Of a DNA stretch of 64,000 bases, positions 19,465-28,261 are shown piece after piece (positions within the stretch are counted from its first letter, which is position 1; each line of letters starts with the position of its first letter). The DNA is from Streptomyces sp. MRC013 (GTDB lineage: Bacteria; Actinomycetota; Actinomycetes; Streptomycetales; Streptomycetaceae). The notes beneath the pieces were generated by a model. The model worked only from the letters and a program-made list of their open reading frames with translations. It made no database searches and had not been told where the DNA came from. The position numbers were made by a program, and so were the translations under genes. The stretch spans positions 5,084,001 to 5,148,000 of the forward strand of contig NZ_CP094264.1 in the NCBI RefSeq assembly GCF_023614235.1, given 5' to 3'.

Positions 19465-20108
19465 GGGGTCGCCTCCCTCGGTTCGATCACGTTCAGGCGC
19501 TCCAGCAGGAACAGGAACGCCTCCGGCATCGGGGCGCCCTCGTTCTCCCGCCGCAACAGGTCCCAGTCGATCCTCTCCCGCAGCACCCGCGCCAGCGGCA
19601 GCACGGCGCCGAAGTCGCAGTGGTGCTCGGAGAACGCCGCCAGCTGGCTGCCCATGAGGTCCGTCGGCGCCAGGACGGGCATGTGCACCGAGTCGACCGG
19701 CAGGATCTGCGCCCGCCCCAGCAGTTCCAGGGTGACCGGCCGGCGGGCCAGCTCGAAGATGAGGTCGATCTCCTCGCCCCGGCAGGTGGCCTTGATCAGC
19801 CAGTCCTCGGGAGGCTGACGGACCCGGATGCCCGCGTTCTGCAGTTCGCGCGTGACGGCCTCCGCGTCCTCCCGCAGTACCGCGAAGTCGGTGTCGTGCT
19901 GGAGGCTGGCCGGCACACCGTGGGCGTACGCGGCCACGCTGCCGGCCAGGGCGAACCGGTGCCCGCCGGCCTTCAGGATGCCGGCCACCTGCTTGGTGGC
20001 CTCCAGGATGGCCTGCGTGCGGTCCGGCGGCAGCGGCGGTCCGTCCGCCGGCTCGCCGGGCACCGGGGCCACGGCGAGCCGGGCGGCCTCGTCAACCTGG
20101 TTGTTCAC
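19461..20108 (-). CDS. Nucleotidyltransferase-fold protein
   Basis: A 215-residue protein with the minimal nucleotidyltransferase signature: AGSVAAYAHG followed by the HDTDFAV metal-binding acidic pair, and a third acidic position in EEIDLIFEL. It resembles the uncharacterised nucleotidyltransferases of Streptomyces, first in an operon with a BON protein and a metallophosphoesterase. Whether it transfers a nucleotide to RNA, protein or a small molecule is unknown. Confidence 0.7.
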   Translation of the reverse strand: MNNQVDEAARLAVAPVPGEPADGPPLPPDRTQAILEATKQVAGILKAGGHRFALAGSVAAYAHGVPASLQHDTDFAVLREDAEAVTRELQNAGIRVRQPPEDWLIKATCRGEEIDLIFELARRPVTLELLGRAQILPVDSVHMPVLAPTDLMGSQLAAFSEHHCDFGAVLPLARVLRERIDWDLLRRENEGAPMPEAFLFLLERLNVIEPREATP

Positions 20109-20707
20109 GGTCTCCTGCCCCCTTCTTCGGAGTGAGGGCGACCGGGTACCCCGAAGGCCGGTGCTCTACCCGCCCGCGGACGATCACCTGCGGCGGGGGG
20201 CGGGCGGCGCACGCGGAACGCGACGGCGGCGGGAGGAGCGCAGGGCCGGACGGCGGCGTGCGACCCGGAGACCGGGCGCCGGCGGCGACCGGGCACCGGA
20301 TGCGGGCGCGGCCCGGTCCCGGCGGACCGCCCGGTGGGAGGGACCGCCCCCGCGGGAGGAGCCGCTTCGAAGAGGCCACCCGGCCGGAGCGCGCCGTGCG
20401 ACCCGGACGTCCCGCGCGCCCCGGCCCGGCCTCCGCGCACCTGTGCGCGTCCGCGCCCACCGGCCCCGGCTCGCCCACCGGCCCCCACGCGCCTGCCGGC
20501 GTCCAGGCGCGCACGCGCTCGCATCCACCGACCCCGGCTCGCCCTCCGGCCCCCACGCGCCTGCCGGCGTCCACGCGCGCACGCGTCCGCCCCCACGCGC
20601 CACATCCCGCCCACCGGCCTCCGCTCGCCCGTCCGCCTCCCGCTCCGGGCACTCGGGGACACCGACCCGGTGGACACGGCCCGGTGGGGCGGCGGCATGC
20701 TGGGGGC
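20109..20707. other. Gene-free region with a 68-bp tandem duplication
   Basis: No plausible gene. It is extremely GC-rich upstream sequence of two divergent operons and contains two tandem copies of a roughly 68-bp unit described separately. Confidence 0.6.
20461..20596. repeat. Tandem direct repeat, two units of 68 bp
   Basis: The sequence beginning CGGCCCCGGCTCGCCC at 20461 recurs as CGACCCCGGCTCGCCC at 20529; CCCCACGCGCCTGCCGGCG is identical in both. The unit length is not a multiple of three, arguing against coding origin. Spare fragments of the unit (CCCCCACGCGCC) follow. Confidence 0.75.
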
Positions 20708-22753
20708 GTGCTTCCGATTCCCCAACAGCCCTCCGCGGCGCCCGTGATGGGCCACATGGTCGTCTGCGGCGACGACGCCCTGGCCGACCGTCTGGCGCAC
20801 GAGCTGAACGACGTGTACCGGGAGCGGGTGACCCTCGTCGTCTCCGGCCGCCCCGCCGCCGTCCCGCGGGACCCCGACCGCCCCACCGCCGGCCTGGGCG
20901 GCGGCGCCCTCGCCCTGTTCGGCCGCGTCTCCGCCGCGATGACCCGCCCCGCCGCCGGGGACGGGCGCGCCACGCAGGGCGGACGCGCCGGCGGCGGGGC
21001 GGGGCGCGGGCGCACCGCCCCGTACGGCACCGACCCGTACGACACGCTCGGCGGCCAGGGACCGCGGAGGGCCGTCCACGTCGTCGAGGTGACGGAGACG
21101 GACGAGACGGCGCTCGTCGAGGCCGGTGTCGAGCGCGCCGCCGCGCTCGCCCTGGTCCACGGGGACGACGAGACCAACATCCGCACCGCCCTGCTGGCCC
21201 GCCGCCTCAACCCCCGGCTGCGCCTGGTCATCCGCATGTACAACCGCAAACTCGGCCAGCACCTGGAGCAACTCCTCGACCAGGCCGCCGCCGTCGCCGC
21301 GCCCGGCACGGACCCGGAGGTCCTGGACGCCTCCACCACCGTCCTGTCCGACGCCGACACCGCCGCGCCCGCGCTCGCCGCCACCGCCGTCGCCGGCACC
21401 AGCAAGGTCGTCCACGCGGGCGGACTACTGCTGCGGGCCGTCGAACGCACCCCGCCCCGCCCCGGCGAGGTCGCCGACCCGGGCCTGTGCACCCTCGCCC
21501 TGCTGTCGTCCACCGCCACCGACCCGGCCGGCAGCGACGGCACCGACAGCAGCGGCGACCAGGGCCCCCGGCTGCTCCCCGACGACCGCGCCGTCGCCGC
21601 CGCCACCGGACGCGGCACGGTCGCCCTGGAGGCCGTCACCTACGCCGGCCCCACGCTCCCCGCACCCCGGCTGGCCGCCCCCTGCGTGCCGTTCGCGTCG
21701 CTGTTCTCGCGCAGGCTCCGCTGGTCCCTCGTCGGGCTCGCCGGAGCCGTCGCCGCCATCGCCGTGGCGTCCTGGCTCACCGCGGACGCCCACCCGCTGC
21801 GCGCCGCGTACCTCACCCTGCTGGACATCTTCGCCATCAACGAACCCGCCCTGGAGGCGTCCGTCGAGCGCCAGGTCCTCCAACTGCTCGCCGGCCTGGT
21901 CGGGCTGCTCCTGCTGCCGATCCTCGTCGCCGGCCTCCTGGAGGCCCTGGGCACCTTCCGCACGGCCACCGCCCTGCGCCGCCCGCCGCGCGCCCTGTCC
22001 GGCCACGTCGTCCTGCTCGGCCTCGGCAAGGTCGGCACCCGCGTCCTGACCCGGCTGCGGGAGCTCGGCATCCCCGTCGTCTGCGTCGAGGCCGACCCCG
22101 AAGCACGGGGCGTCGCCACCGCGCGCCGCCTGCGCGTGCCCGTCGTCCTCGGCGACGTCACGGAGGAGGGCGTCCTGGAGACCGCGCGCATCCAGCGGGC
22201 GCGCTCCCTTCTCGCCCTGACCAGCCTCGACATCACCAACCTGGAAGCCGTCCTGCACGCCCGCTCCGTCCGCCCGGACCTGCGCGTGGTGCTGCGCCTG
22301 TACGACGACGACTTCGCGACCGCCGCGTACCGGACCCTGCGCGCCGCCCACCCCGAGGCGCTCACCCGCAGCCGCAGCGTCTCCCACCTGGCCGCCCCCG
22401 CCTTCGCCGGGGCGATGATGGGGCGCCAGATCCTGGGCGCCGTCCCCGTGGAACGGCGCGTCCTGCTGTTCGCCGCGGTCGTCGTCGCCGGCCATCCGGA
22501 GCTGGAGGGGCGCACCGTCTCCGAGGCGTTCCGGCCCGGCTCCTGGCGGGTGATCGCCCTGGACCCGAGCGCGCCCGGCGAACGGCGTGCCGACCTGGCC
22601 GCCGTGCACCACGGCCCCGAGGAGGAGCGGGCCGGGCTGGTGTGGGACCTCCACCCGGGCTACGTGCTGCGCCCCGAGGACCGCGTCGTGCTCGCCGCGA
22701 CCCGCCGCGGCCTGGCCCAGCTGCTCGGCCGGGGCGGAGCGGCCACCCCCTGA
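20708..22753 (+). CDS. Two-domain TrkA-N (RCK-type) membrane protein
   Basis: A protein of about 681 residues with an N-terminal TrkA-N-like domain (HMVVCGDDALADRL), two hydrophobic segments separated by a pore-like loop (LVGLAGAVAAIAVASWL and LLAGLVGLLLLPILVAGLL) and a second TrkA-N domain with a clean NAD motif GHVVLLGLGKVGTRVL. This order resembles CASTOR/POLLUX-type and other RCK-controlled ion channels. It may gate potassium or another cation; the ion is not certain. The start is unclear: GTG 20708 or ATG 20747. Confidence 0.7.
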   Translation: MLPIPQQPSAAPVMGHMVVCGDDALADRLAHELNDVYRERVTLVVSGRPAAVPRDPDRPTAGLGGGALALFGRVSAAMTRPAAGDGRATQGGRAGGGAGRGRTAPYGTDPYDTLGGQGPRRAVHVVEVTETDETALVEAGVERAAALALVHGDDETNIRTALLARRLNPRLRLVIRMYNRKLGQHLEQLLDQAAAVAAPGTDPEVLDASTTVLSDADTAAPALAATAVAGTSKVVHAGGLLLRAVERTPPRPGEVADPGLCTLALLSSTATDPAGSDGTDSSGDQGPRLLPDDRAVAAATGRGTVALEAVTYAGPTLPAPRLAAPCVPFASLFSRRLRWSLVGLAGAVAAIAVASWLTADAHPLRAAYLTLLDIFAINEPALEASVERQVLQLLAGLVGLLLLPILVAGLLEALGTFRTATALRRPPRALSGHVVLLGLGKVGTRVLTRLRELGIPVVCVEADPEARGVATARRLRVPVVLGDVTEEGVLETARIQRARSLLALTSLDITNLEAVLHARSVRPDLRVVLRLYDDDFATAAYRTLRAAHPEALTRSRSVSHLAAPAFAGAMMGRQILGAVPVERRVLLFAAVVVAGHPELEGRTVSEAFRPGSWRVIALDPSAPGERRADLAAVHHGPEEERAGLVWDLHPGYVLRPEDRVVLAATRRGLAQLLGRGGAATP

Positions 22754-22854
22754 CGGCGGGTGCGCGGCGGGTCACTAGGGTGGCCGGGACCCGGTTCCGG
22801 CCCGGTACCGGCCGCGGTGGCCGGCGGGAGACGGAGAGGTGTGGAGGAACGGCT

Positions 22855-23265
22855 GTGCTGATGCTGGGGAAGATCCTGCGGTTCGACGAGGTGCGGGGCT
22901 ACGGCTTCATCGTGCCGCGCGAGGGCGGCGAGGACGTCTTCATGCACGCGAACGACCTGGTGGACGACAAGTACCTCTACCAGGCGGGACGCGAGGTGGA
23001 GTTCTACCTGGAGATGGGCGACAAGGGGCCCAAGGCGTCGGAGATCCGCCTCGTGGACCGCCCCGCCGCCCGCCGCGCGCCCGCCCCCGGCGACCCGGAC
23101 GACCCCGACGACGACACCCTGGACGTCCTCACCGCCGCCGAGTTCCGGACCGGGCTGACCGAGGCCCTCATCGAGGCGGACGGCACCCTGACGGCCGCCC
23201 AGCTCAAACGGGTCCGCGCCCGTGTCCTGGAGTTCGCCCGCGACCACGGCTGGGTCGAGGGGTAG
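22855..23265 (+). CDS. Cold-shock-domain protein with C-terminal extension
   Basis: A 136-residue protein. Residues 1-70 form a cold-shock OB fold: GKILRFDEVRGYGFIVP carries the RNP1-like aromatic cluster and DVFMHAND the RNP2-like one. A proline/aspartate linker precedes a short helical domain (TAAEFRTGLTEALIEADGTL...VLEFARDHGWVEG). The GTG at 22855 follows GGAGG by seven bases. Probably a nucleic-acid chaperone; the C-terminal part is specific to actinobacteria. Confidence 0.82.
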   Translation: MLMLGKILRFDEVRGYGFIVPREGGEDVFMHANDLVDDKYLYQAGREVEFYLEMGDKGPKASEIRLVDRPAARRAPAPGDPDDPDDDTLDVLTAAEFRTGLTEALIEADGTLTAAQLKRVRARVLEFARDHGWVEG

Positions 23266-23415
23266 GCGGCTCCCGCGGACCGGCCCGCCACCGGTCCGCG
23301 ACCCGGACGCGCCCCCGCGGCCTGCGGGGGTTGCGGGCGCCGGGATCCGTGGAACACATGCCGCCGGAGACGCGGGCGCGGGACGCCGCGCGCGGGCAGG
23401 CGGAAGGACGAGGCG

Positions 23416-25059
23416 ATGCGCGGTACACGGAAGGGCGCCGGCCGGGCCCGGTGGCGGGTGGTGGCGGCGGTCGCCGCGCTGGCGGCGGCGGCCACGGCGG
23501 CGTCGGTGTCGCCGGCGCCCGGCTCCGGCGGCGGTGCGGCCGGGGGCGAGACGGTGCGCACCGAGACGGGGTGGGTGCGGGGCGTCCGCTCCGGGGGCCA
23601 CACGGTCTTCTACGGGATCCCCTACGCGGCACCGCCGACGGGCGCGTACCGCTGGGCCCCGCCGCGGCCGGCCGGCCGGTGGCCGGGGGTGCGGGACGCC
23701 ACGGGACCGGGGCCGCTGTGCCCGCAGGTGCCGTCCTCGTACGCGCCGATCTCCAGCGAGGAGGAGGACTGCCTCGTCCTCAACGTGACCACGCCGCCCC
23801 GGGGCGCCCGCCGGCCGGCGCCCGTACTCGTGTGGATCCACGGCGACGGGGCGGTGGGCGGCGGCGCGTTCTTCGACGGGCGCCGCCTCGCCGCCCGCGG
23901 CCTGGCCGTGGTGACCGTCAACTACCGCCTGGGCGTCTTCGGCGGACTGGCGCTGCCCGGCCTGGACGGCGCGGGGACGTTCGGCCTGCAGGACCAGCAG
24001 GCGGCGCTGGCGTGGGTCCGGCGCAACGCCGCGGCCTTCGGCGGCGACCCGGCGAACGTGACGGTGGCGGGCGTCTCGTTCGGCGCCGCCGCCATCGCCG
24101 GGCACCTCACGGCGCCGGGGTCCCGGGGCCTGTTCGACCGGGCCGTGATGGCGAGCGGCGAGGGGGTGATGGACATGCCGGCCGGGACCATGGGCCCGGG
24201 CGTGCCGGGGTACCCGTGGTACGTCTGGCGCACCGACCGCGAGATGGAGGGGATCACCGCCGAGATGACCGCCCCGCTCGGCTGCGGCGGGCGGGATCCG
24301 GGCCGCACCCTGCGGTGCCTGAGGGCCCTGCCGGTGAAGCGCATCCTCGGGGTGCCGCACATCATGAACGCCTTCCAGGCCTTCGGGTACGGCAACCCCG
24401 TCCTGCCGGACCTGCCGCCCGACGCGCTGCGCGCCGGCCGGTTCCACCGGGTGCCCGTGCTGTCCGGTGCGACACGCGACGAGCACCGCACCTTCGTCGG
24501 GATGCTCTACGACGCGGTGGGCAGGCCGTTCACCGAGGCGGACTACCACCGGGCGCTGCGCACCGCGTTCGGCCGGGACGCCCGCCGCGTCCTGGCCGAG
24601 TACCCGGCGGGCGCCTTCCCCTCGCCCGCCCTCGCCTGGTCGACGGTGGTCACCGACCGCATGTGGGCGCGCGGCACCGAGGCCCAGCACCGCCTGCTCG
24701 GCCGCCGCGTCCCGGTGTACGCCTACGAGTTCGCCGACCGCGACACCCCGATGTTCCTGCCGCTGCCGGGCCGGTTCGACTTCGGCGCGTACCACGCGGG
24801 CGACCTGCCCTACCTCTTCGAGGACGACAAGGCGGAGCCGCTGTTCACCCCGGCGCAGCGGCGGCTGTCGGCGACGATGACCGCGTACTGGGCGGCGTTC
24901 GCCCGGTCCGGCGATCCCAACGCGCCGGGGCTGCCCAGGTGGCGTCCGTACCGGCCGGGCGACCGACCGGCGTACACCCAGTCGCTGGCGCCCGACCGGA
25001 TCGGCCCGGTCGACTACCGCCGCGAGCACCGGCTGGACTTCTGGTCCGGCCTGCCCTGA
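23416..25059 (+). CDS. Secreted carboxylesterase, type B
   Basis: A 547-residue alpha/beta hydrolase with an N-terminal twin-basic signal peptide (about residues 1-35). The nucleophile serine is in GVSFGA at the usual place, which departs from the common GESAGG. The oxyanion region WIHGDGAVGGGA and the EDCLVLNV strand fit the cholinesterase/para-nitrobenzyl esterase family, and the catalytic histidine is in GAYHAGDLPYLF. It likely hydrolyses esters outside the cell. Confidence 0.85.
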   Translation: MRGTRKGAGRARWRVVAAVAALAAAATAASVSPAPGSGGGAAGGETVRTETGWVRGVRSGGHTVFYGIPYAAPPTGAYRWAPPRPAGRWPGVRDATGPGPLCPQVPSSYAPISSEEEDCLVLNVTTPPRGARRPAPVLVWIHGDGAVGGGAFFDGRRLAARGLAVVTVNYRLGVFGGLALPGLDGAGTFGLQDQQAALAWVRRNAAAFGGDPANVTVAGVSFGAAAIAGHLTAPGSRGLFDRAVMASGEGVMDMPAGTMGPGVPGYPWYVWRTDREMEGITAEMTAPLGCGGRDPGRTLRCLRALPVKRILGVPHIMNAFQAFGYGNPVLPDLPPDALRAGRFHRVPVLSGATRDEHRTFVGMLYDAVGRPFTEADYHRALRTAFGRDARRVLAEYPAGAFPSPALAWSTVVTDRMWARGTEAQHRLLGRRVPVYAYEFADRDTPMFLPLPGRFDFGAYHAGDLPYLFEDDKAEPLFTPAQRRLSATMTAYWAAFARSGDPNAPGLPRWRPYRPGDRPAYTQSLAPDRIGPVDYRREHRLDFWSGLP

Positions 25060-25087
25060 CCGGCCGCCCCGCGCGGGCCGCCGACCA

Positions 25088-25120
25088 CCGCCCGGGCCCG
25101 TCCGGCCCCGGACCGGGCGG
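25088..25120. terminator. Terminator hairpin after the esterase
   Basis: CCGCCCGG (25088-25095) pairs with CCGGGCGG (25113-25120) around a 17-nt loop, between convergent genes. Confidence 0.5.
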
Positions 25121-25123
25121 CCC

Positions 25124-25363
25124 CTACGGCACCCCGGGCACCGCGCCCTCGCGCAGGCCGGCCGCCAGCCGGAGCAGCCGCGCCTCGTTCCCCGACAGGC
25201 CCGCCCGGCGCAGCGCCTCGTCGGCCTCCGCCATGGGCGACGCCAGGTACATCCCCGCCAGGGGCGCGAGACCCGGGTCGGCCAGGACCGCCCGCGCGGT
25301 CTCCACCAGACGGAGGTAGGCCTGTGCCGCCGCGCGCTCGGGTGCCGTGGGGGTGGTGGTCAT
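25124..25363 (-). CDS. Small hypothetical protein
   Basis: A 79-residue, alanine- and leucine-rich helical protein with no recognised domain. Acidic and basic residues alternate as in a soluble helical bundle (RAAAQAYLRLVETARAVL, EADEALRRAGLSGNEARLL). The ATG is preceded by GGGAG. It converges with the esterase and lies upstream of the NUDIX gene on the same strand. Function unknown. Confidence 0.6.
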   Translation of the reverse strand: MTTTPTAPERAAAQAYLRLVETARAVLADPGLAPLAGMYLASPMAEADEALRRAGLSGNEARLLRLAAGLREGAVPGVP

Positions 25364-25418
25364 CTCTCGCTCCCTGTCGACGGGTCGGTGCCCCCACTCT
25401 GGCGCAGAGTACTGACAC

Positions 25419-25898
25419 TCAGCCCGAGCCCCGTCCCCGTACGTGCTCCACCAGCCGCTCCACGAACACCCGCTGGCCGGCCACCAGCCGTTCGACGGCC
25501 TCCCGCGGCGCGCACCACTCGACCCGGTCCACCTCCGGGAACGTCCGCACCACGCCCGATCCGCGGGGCCACTCCATGGTGAACGTCCCGGGCACCACCA
25601 GCTCCGGATCCAGGTCGCCCTCCACGGCCCACACCGTGACCACCTTGCCGCCCGCCTGCCGCGCCTCCCCGAGCGGCACGGGCTCGCCGTCCGGCACGGG
25701 CAGCCCCAGCTCCTCGGTGAACTCGCGGCGGGCCGCCGCCAGCGCCGTCTCGCCTTGCGCGTACTCGCCCTTCGGCACCGTCCACGCCCCCGCGTCCCGT
25801 GCCGCCCAGTAGGGGCCGCCCATGTGCGCGACGAGAACCTCCAGCCGGCCGCCGGACGTACGGAACACCAGCAGCCCCGCGCTGCGCCTCACCGCCAT
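25419..25898 (-). CDS. NUDIX hydrolase
   Basis: A 159-residue NUDIX protein. The Nudix box GEYAQGETALAAARREFTEE plus LGL matches G-x5-E-x7-REU-x-EE-x-GU exactly. The N-terminus RRSAGLLVFRTSGGRLEVLVAH and tryptophan at GAWTVPKG resemble MutT/diadenosine-polyphosphate-type NUDIX enzymes. It probably cleaves a nucleoside-diphosphate derivative. Divergent from the uracil-DNA glycosylase gene 52 bp away. Confidence 0.88.
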   Translation of the reverse strand: MAVRRSAGLLVFRTSGGRLEVLVAHMGGPYWAARDAGAWTVPKGEYAQGETALAAARREFTEELGLPVPDGEPVPLGEARQAGGKVVTVWAVEGDLDPELVVPGTFTMEWPRGSGVVRTFPEVDRVEWCAPREAVERLVAGQRVFVERLVEHVRGRGSG

Positions 25899-25950
25899 GC
25901 ACCCCAGTCTGCCCGCCCGCCCCGGCCGCGCCGCGCTACCGTCGGCCGGT

Positions 25951-26774
25951 ATGGGACAGGACCACCCCGACAGCCCCGCCCCTCCCGGCGGCCCCCGCAC
26001 CCCCGCCACCCGGGAGGCCCGGACGACCCCGGTTTCCCGGCGCGCACGGCCCCGCGGGCACCGTCGCTCGGCCGCCTCGACGCGGCCGTGGTCCGCTGCC
26101 GCGCCTGCCCGCGCCTGGTCGAGTGGCGCGAGCGGGTCGGCCGCGAGGGACGCCGTGCGTACACCGGGTGGGAGTACTGGGCCCGCCCCGTCCCCGGCTT
26201 CGGCCCGGACGACGCGGCGCTGCTCGTCGTCGGCCTCGCCCCCGCGGCGCACGGCGGCAACCGCACGGGCCGCATGTTCACCGGCGACCGCTCCGGCGAC
26301 GTGCTGTACGCCGCGCTGCACCGCCTCGGTCTGGCCAGCAGGGCCGAGGCGGCCTCCCGCGACGACGGACTGCGCCTGGCCGGGGTGCGGGTCACCGCCC
26401 CCGTCCACTGCGCGCCGCCCGGCAACCGGCCCACCCCCGGGGAGCGCGACGCCTGCCGCCCCTGGCTGGTCCGGGAGCTGGACCTGCTGCGGCCCACCGT
26501 CCGCGCCCTGGTCGCCCTGGGGGCCTTCGGCTGGCAGGCGGCCCTCCCGGCGCTCGCCGCGGCGGGCTGGGAGGTGCCGCGCCCGAGGCCCCGGTTCGCC
26601 CACGGCGCCCGGGTGCGGCTCCCCGCGACCGGCGGCGGGCCGGACCTGGAGCTGTTCGGCTGCTACCACGTGAGCCAGCGCAACACCTTCACCGGCCTGC
26701 TGACCCCGGACATGCTGACGGACGTGCTGGACGCCGCCGCCCGCGCCGCCGGGCTCACCACGGCCGTACCGTGA
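25951..26774 (+). CDS. udgB: Family 5-type uracil-DNA glycosylase, possible 5' frameshift
   Basis: UdgB-type DNA repair enzyme with a [4Fe-4S] cluster: cysteines in CRACPRL, VHCAPPGNRP and FGCYHVSQRNTF, and the uracil-pocket motifs GLAPAAHGGNRTGRMFTGD and CYHVSQRN. The clear coding frame has no good start upstream of the first cysteines; the only sensible ATG (25951) is in the neighbouring frame, separated by two C5 runs (25992-25996 and 26000-26004). One missing base would give about 274 residues. Start is therefore uncertain, function is not. Confidence 0.75.
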
Positions 26775-26827
26775 CCCCGGCCCCCGGGCGGCGCGCCGGG
26801 GCCGGCCGCGGCGCCCGGGGGCCGGGG
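26775..26827 (+). terminator. Strong terminator hairpin after udgB
   Basis: A perfect 16-bp stem, 26775-26790 with 26812-26827 (arms starting CCCCGGCCCCC), begins at the base after the stop codon; loop 21 nt. Confidence 0.7.
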
Positions 26828-26877
26828 CGGAGGCGGTGCGGGTACGGCGCGGGGGCGCGGCCCCGCCCCGGCGCCCG

Positions 26878-26906
26878 CCCGGCGCGGCCGCGCGAGCCGC
26901 GCCGGG
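26878..26906. terminator. Second hairpin in the same gap
   Basis: CCCGGCGCGGC (26878-26888) and GCCGCGCCGGG (26896-26906) form a perfect 11-bp stem with a 7-nt loop. It lies between udgB and the alcohol dehydrogenase and may be a second terminator. Confidence 0.5.
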
Positions 26907-27048
26907 ACCTTCCTCCCGCCCGGCGCGGCCGGAGGGAAGGAATCCGGCACAACCCCCTCCGGTGATGAAATCCGGCCGAAACGGATTCGCCGGGTCGGCC
27001 CCCGGGTACCCGGCCACCGCCATGCACCGAGGGAAGGAGAGGGCCGCC

Positions 27049-28239
27049 ATGAGGGCCGTCACCTGGCACGGAAAGCGCGACGTCCGCGTGGAGGACGTCC
27101 CGGACCCGCGCATCGAGCAGCCCACGGACGCGGTCGTGCGCGTCACCTCCACCGGGTTGTGCGGGTCCGACCTCCACCTCTACGAGGTGTTCGGGCCCTT
27201 CATGACCCCCGGTGACGTCCTGGGCCACGAACCCATGGGCATCGTCGAGGAGGTCGGCCCCGAGGTGCCGGACCTCCGCCCCGGCGACCGCGTCGTGATC
27301 CCCTTCCAGATCGCCTGCGGCCACTGCTGGATGTGCGTCCGCGGCCTGCCCACCCAGTGCGAGACGACCCAGGTCTCCGAGGAGGGCTCGGGCGCCGCCC
27401 TGTTCGGCTACTCCCGGCTCTACGGCTCCGTGCCCGGCGGCCAGGCCGAGTACCTGCGGGTCCCGCAGGCGCAGTACGGGCCGATCAAAGTCCCCGAGGG
27501 CCCGCCGGACGACCGGTTCCTGTACCTCTCCGACGTGCTGCCGACCGCCTGGCAGGCCGTCCGGTACGCCGACGTGCCGCGCGGCGGGTCCCTCGCCGTC
27601 CTCGGCCTCGGCCCGATCGGGGAGATGTGCTGCCGCGTCGCCCTCCACCAGGGCGTGGAGCGGGTCATCGGCGTCGACCTCGTGCCGGAGCGCCTCGACC
27701 GCGCCCGCGCGCGCGGCGTGGAGGTCTTCGACCTCACCGCGCACAAGGGGCAGGACGAACTGGTGGCCGCCGTCCGGGAGGCCACCGGCGGGCGCGGCCC
27801 GGACGCCGTCGTCGACGCCGTCGGCACCGAGGCCCACGGCAGCCCGATCGCCAAGGCGCAGCAGCAGGTCGCCGGGCTCCTCCCGCGCCCGTGGGCGGCC
27901 CGGCTCCACGAGAAGGCCGGCACCGACCGGCTCGCCGCGCTGTACCTCGCCATCGACCTCGTACGGCGCGGCGGCACCGTCTCCCTCAGCGGCGTCTACG
28001 GCGGGGCCGCCGACCCGATGCCCATGCTCACCCTCTTCGACAAGCAGGTCCAGCTGCGCATGGGGCAGGCCAACGTCCGCCGCTGGGTCGACGACATCCT
28101 GCCCCTCCTCACCGACGACGACCCCCTCGGCGTGGACACCTTCGCCACCCACCACCTGCCGCTCTCCGACGCGCCGCACGCGTACCGGATGTTCCAGCGC
28201 AAGGAGGACGGCGTCGGCAAGGTCGTCATGAGGCCCTGA
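27049..28239 (+). CDS. Zinc-dependent alcohol dehydrogenase (formaldehyde-dehydrogenase-like)
   Basis: A 396-residue medium-chain dehydrogenase. Catalytic zinc ligands lie in GLCGSDLH and GHEPMGIVEEVG, structural zinc ligands in CGHCWMCVRGLPTQC (C-x2-C-x2-C-x7-C), and the NAD motif is VLGLGPIGEM. Length and the insertion before the C-terminus resemble glutathione-independent formaldehyde dehydrogenases. GGAAGGAGAGGG precedes the ATG at 27049. Substrate unknown. Confidence 0.87.
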   Translation: MRAVTWHGKRDVRVEDVPDPRIEQPTDAVVRVTSTGLCGSDLHLYEVFGPFMTPGDVLGHEPMGIVEEVGPEVPDLRPGDRVVIPFQIACGHCWMCVRGLPTQCETTQVSEEGSGAALFGYSRLYGSVPGGQAEYLRVPQAQYGPIKVPEGPPDDRFLYLSDVLPTAWQAVRYADVPRGGSLAVLGLGPIGEMCCRVALHQGVERVIGVDLVPERLDRARARGVEVFDLTAHKGQDELVAAVREATGGRGPDAVVDAVGTEAHGSPIAKAQQQVAGLLPRPWAARLHEKAGTDRLAALYLAIDLVRRGGTVSLSGVYGGAADPMPMLTLFDKQVQLRMGQANVRRWVDDILPLLTDDDPLGVDTFATHHLPLSDAPHAYRMFQRKEDGVGKVVMRP

Positions 28240-28261
28240 GCGGGGCGCCGCAGACGTCCCG

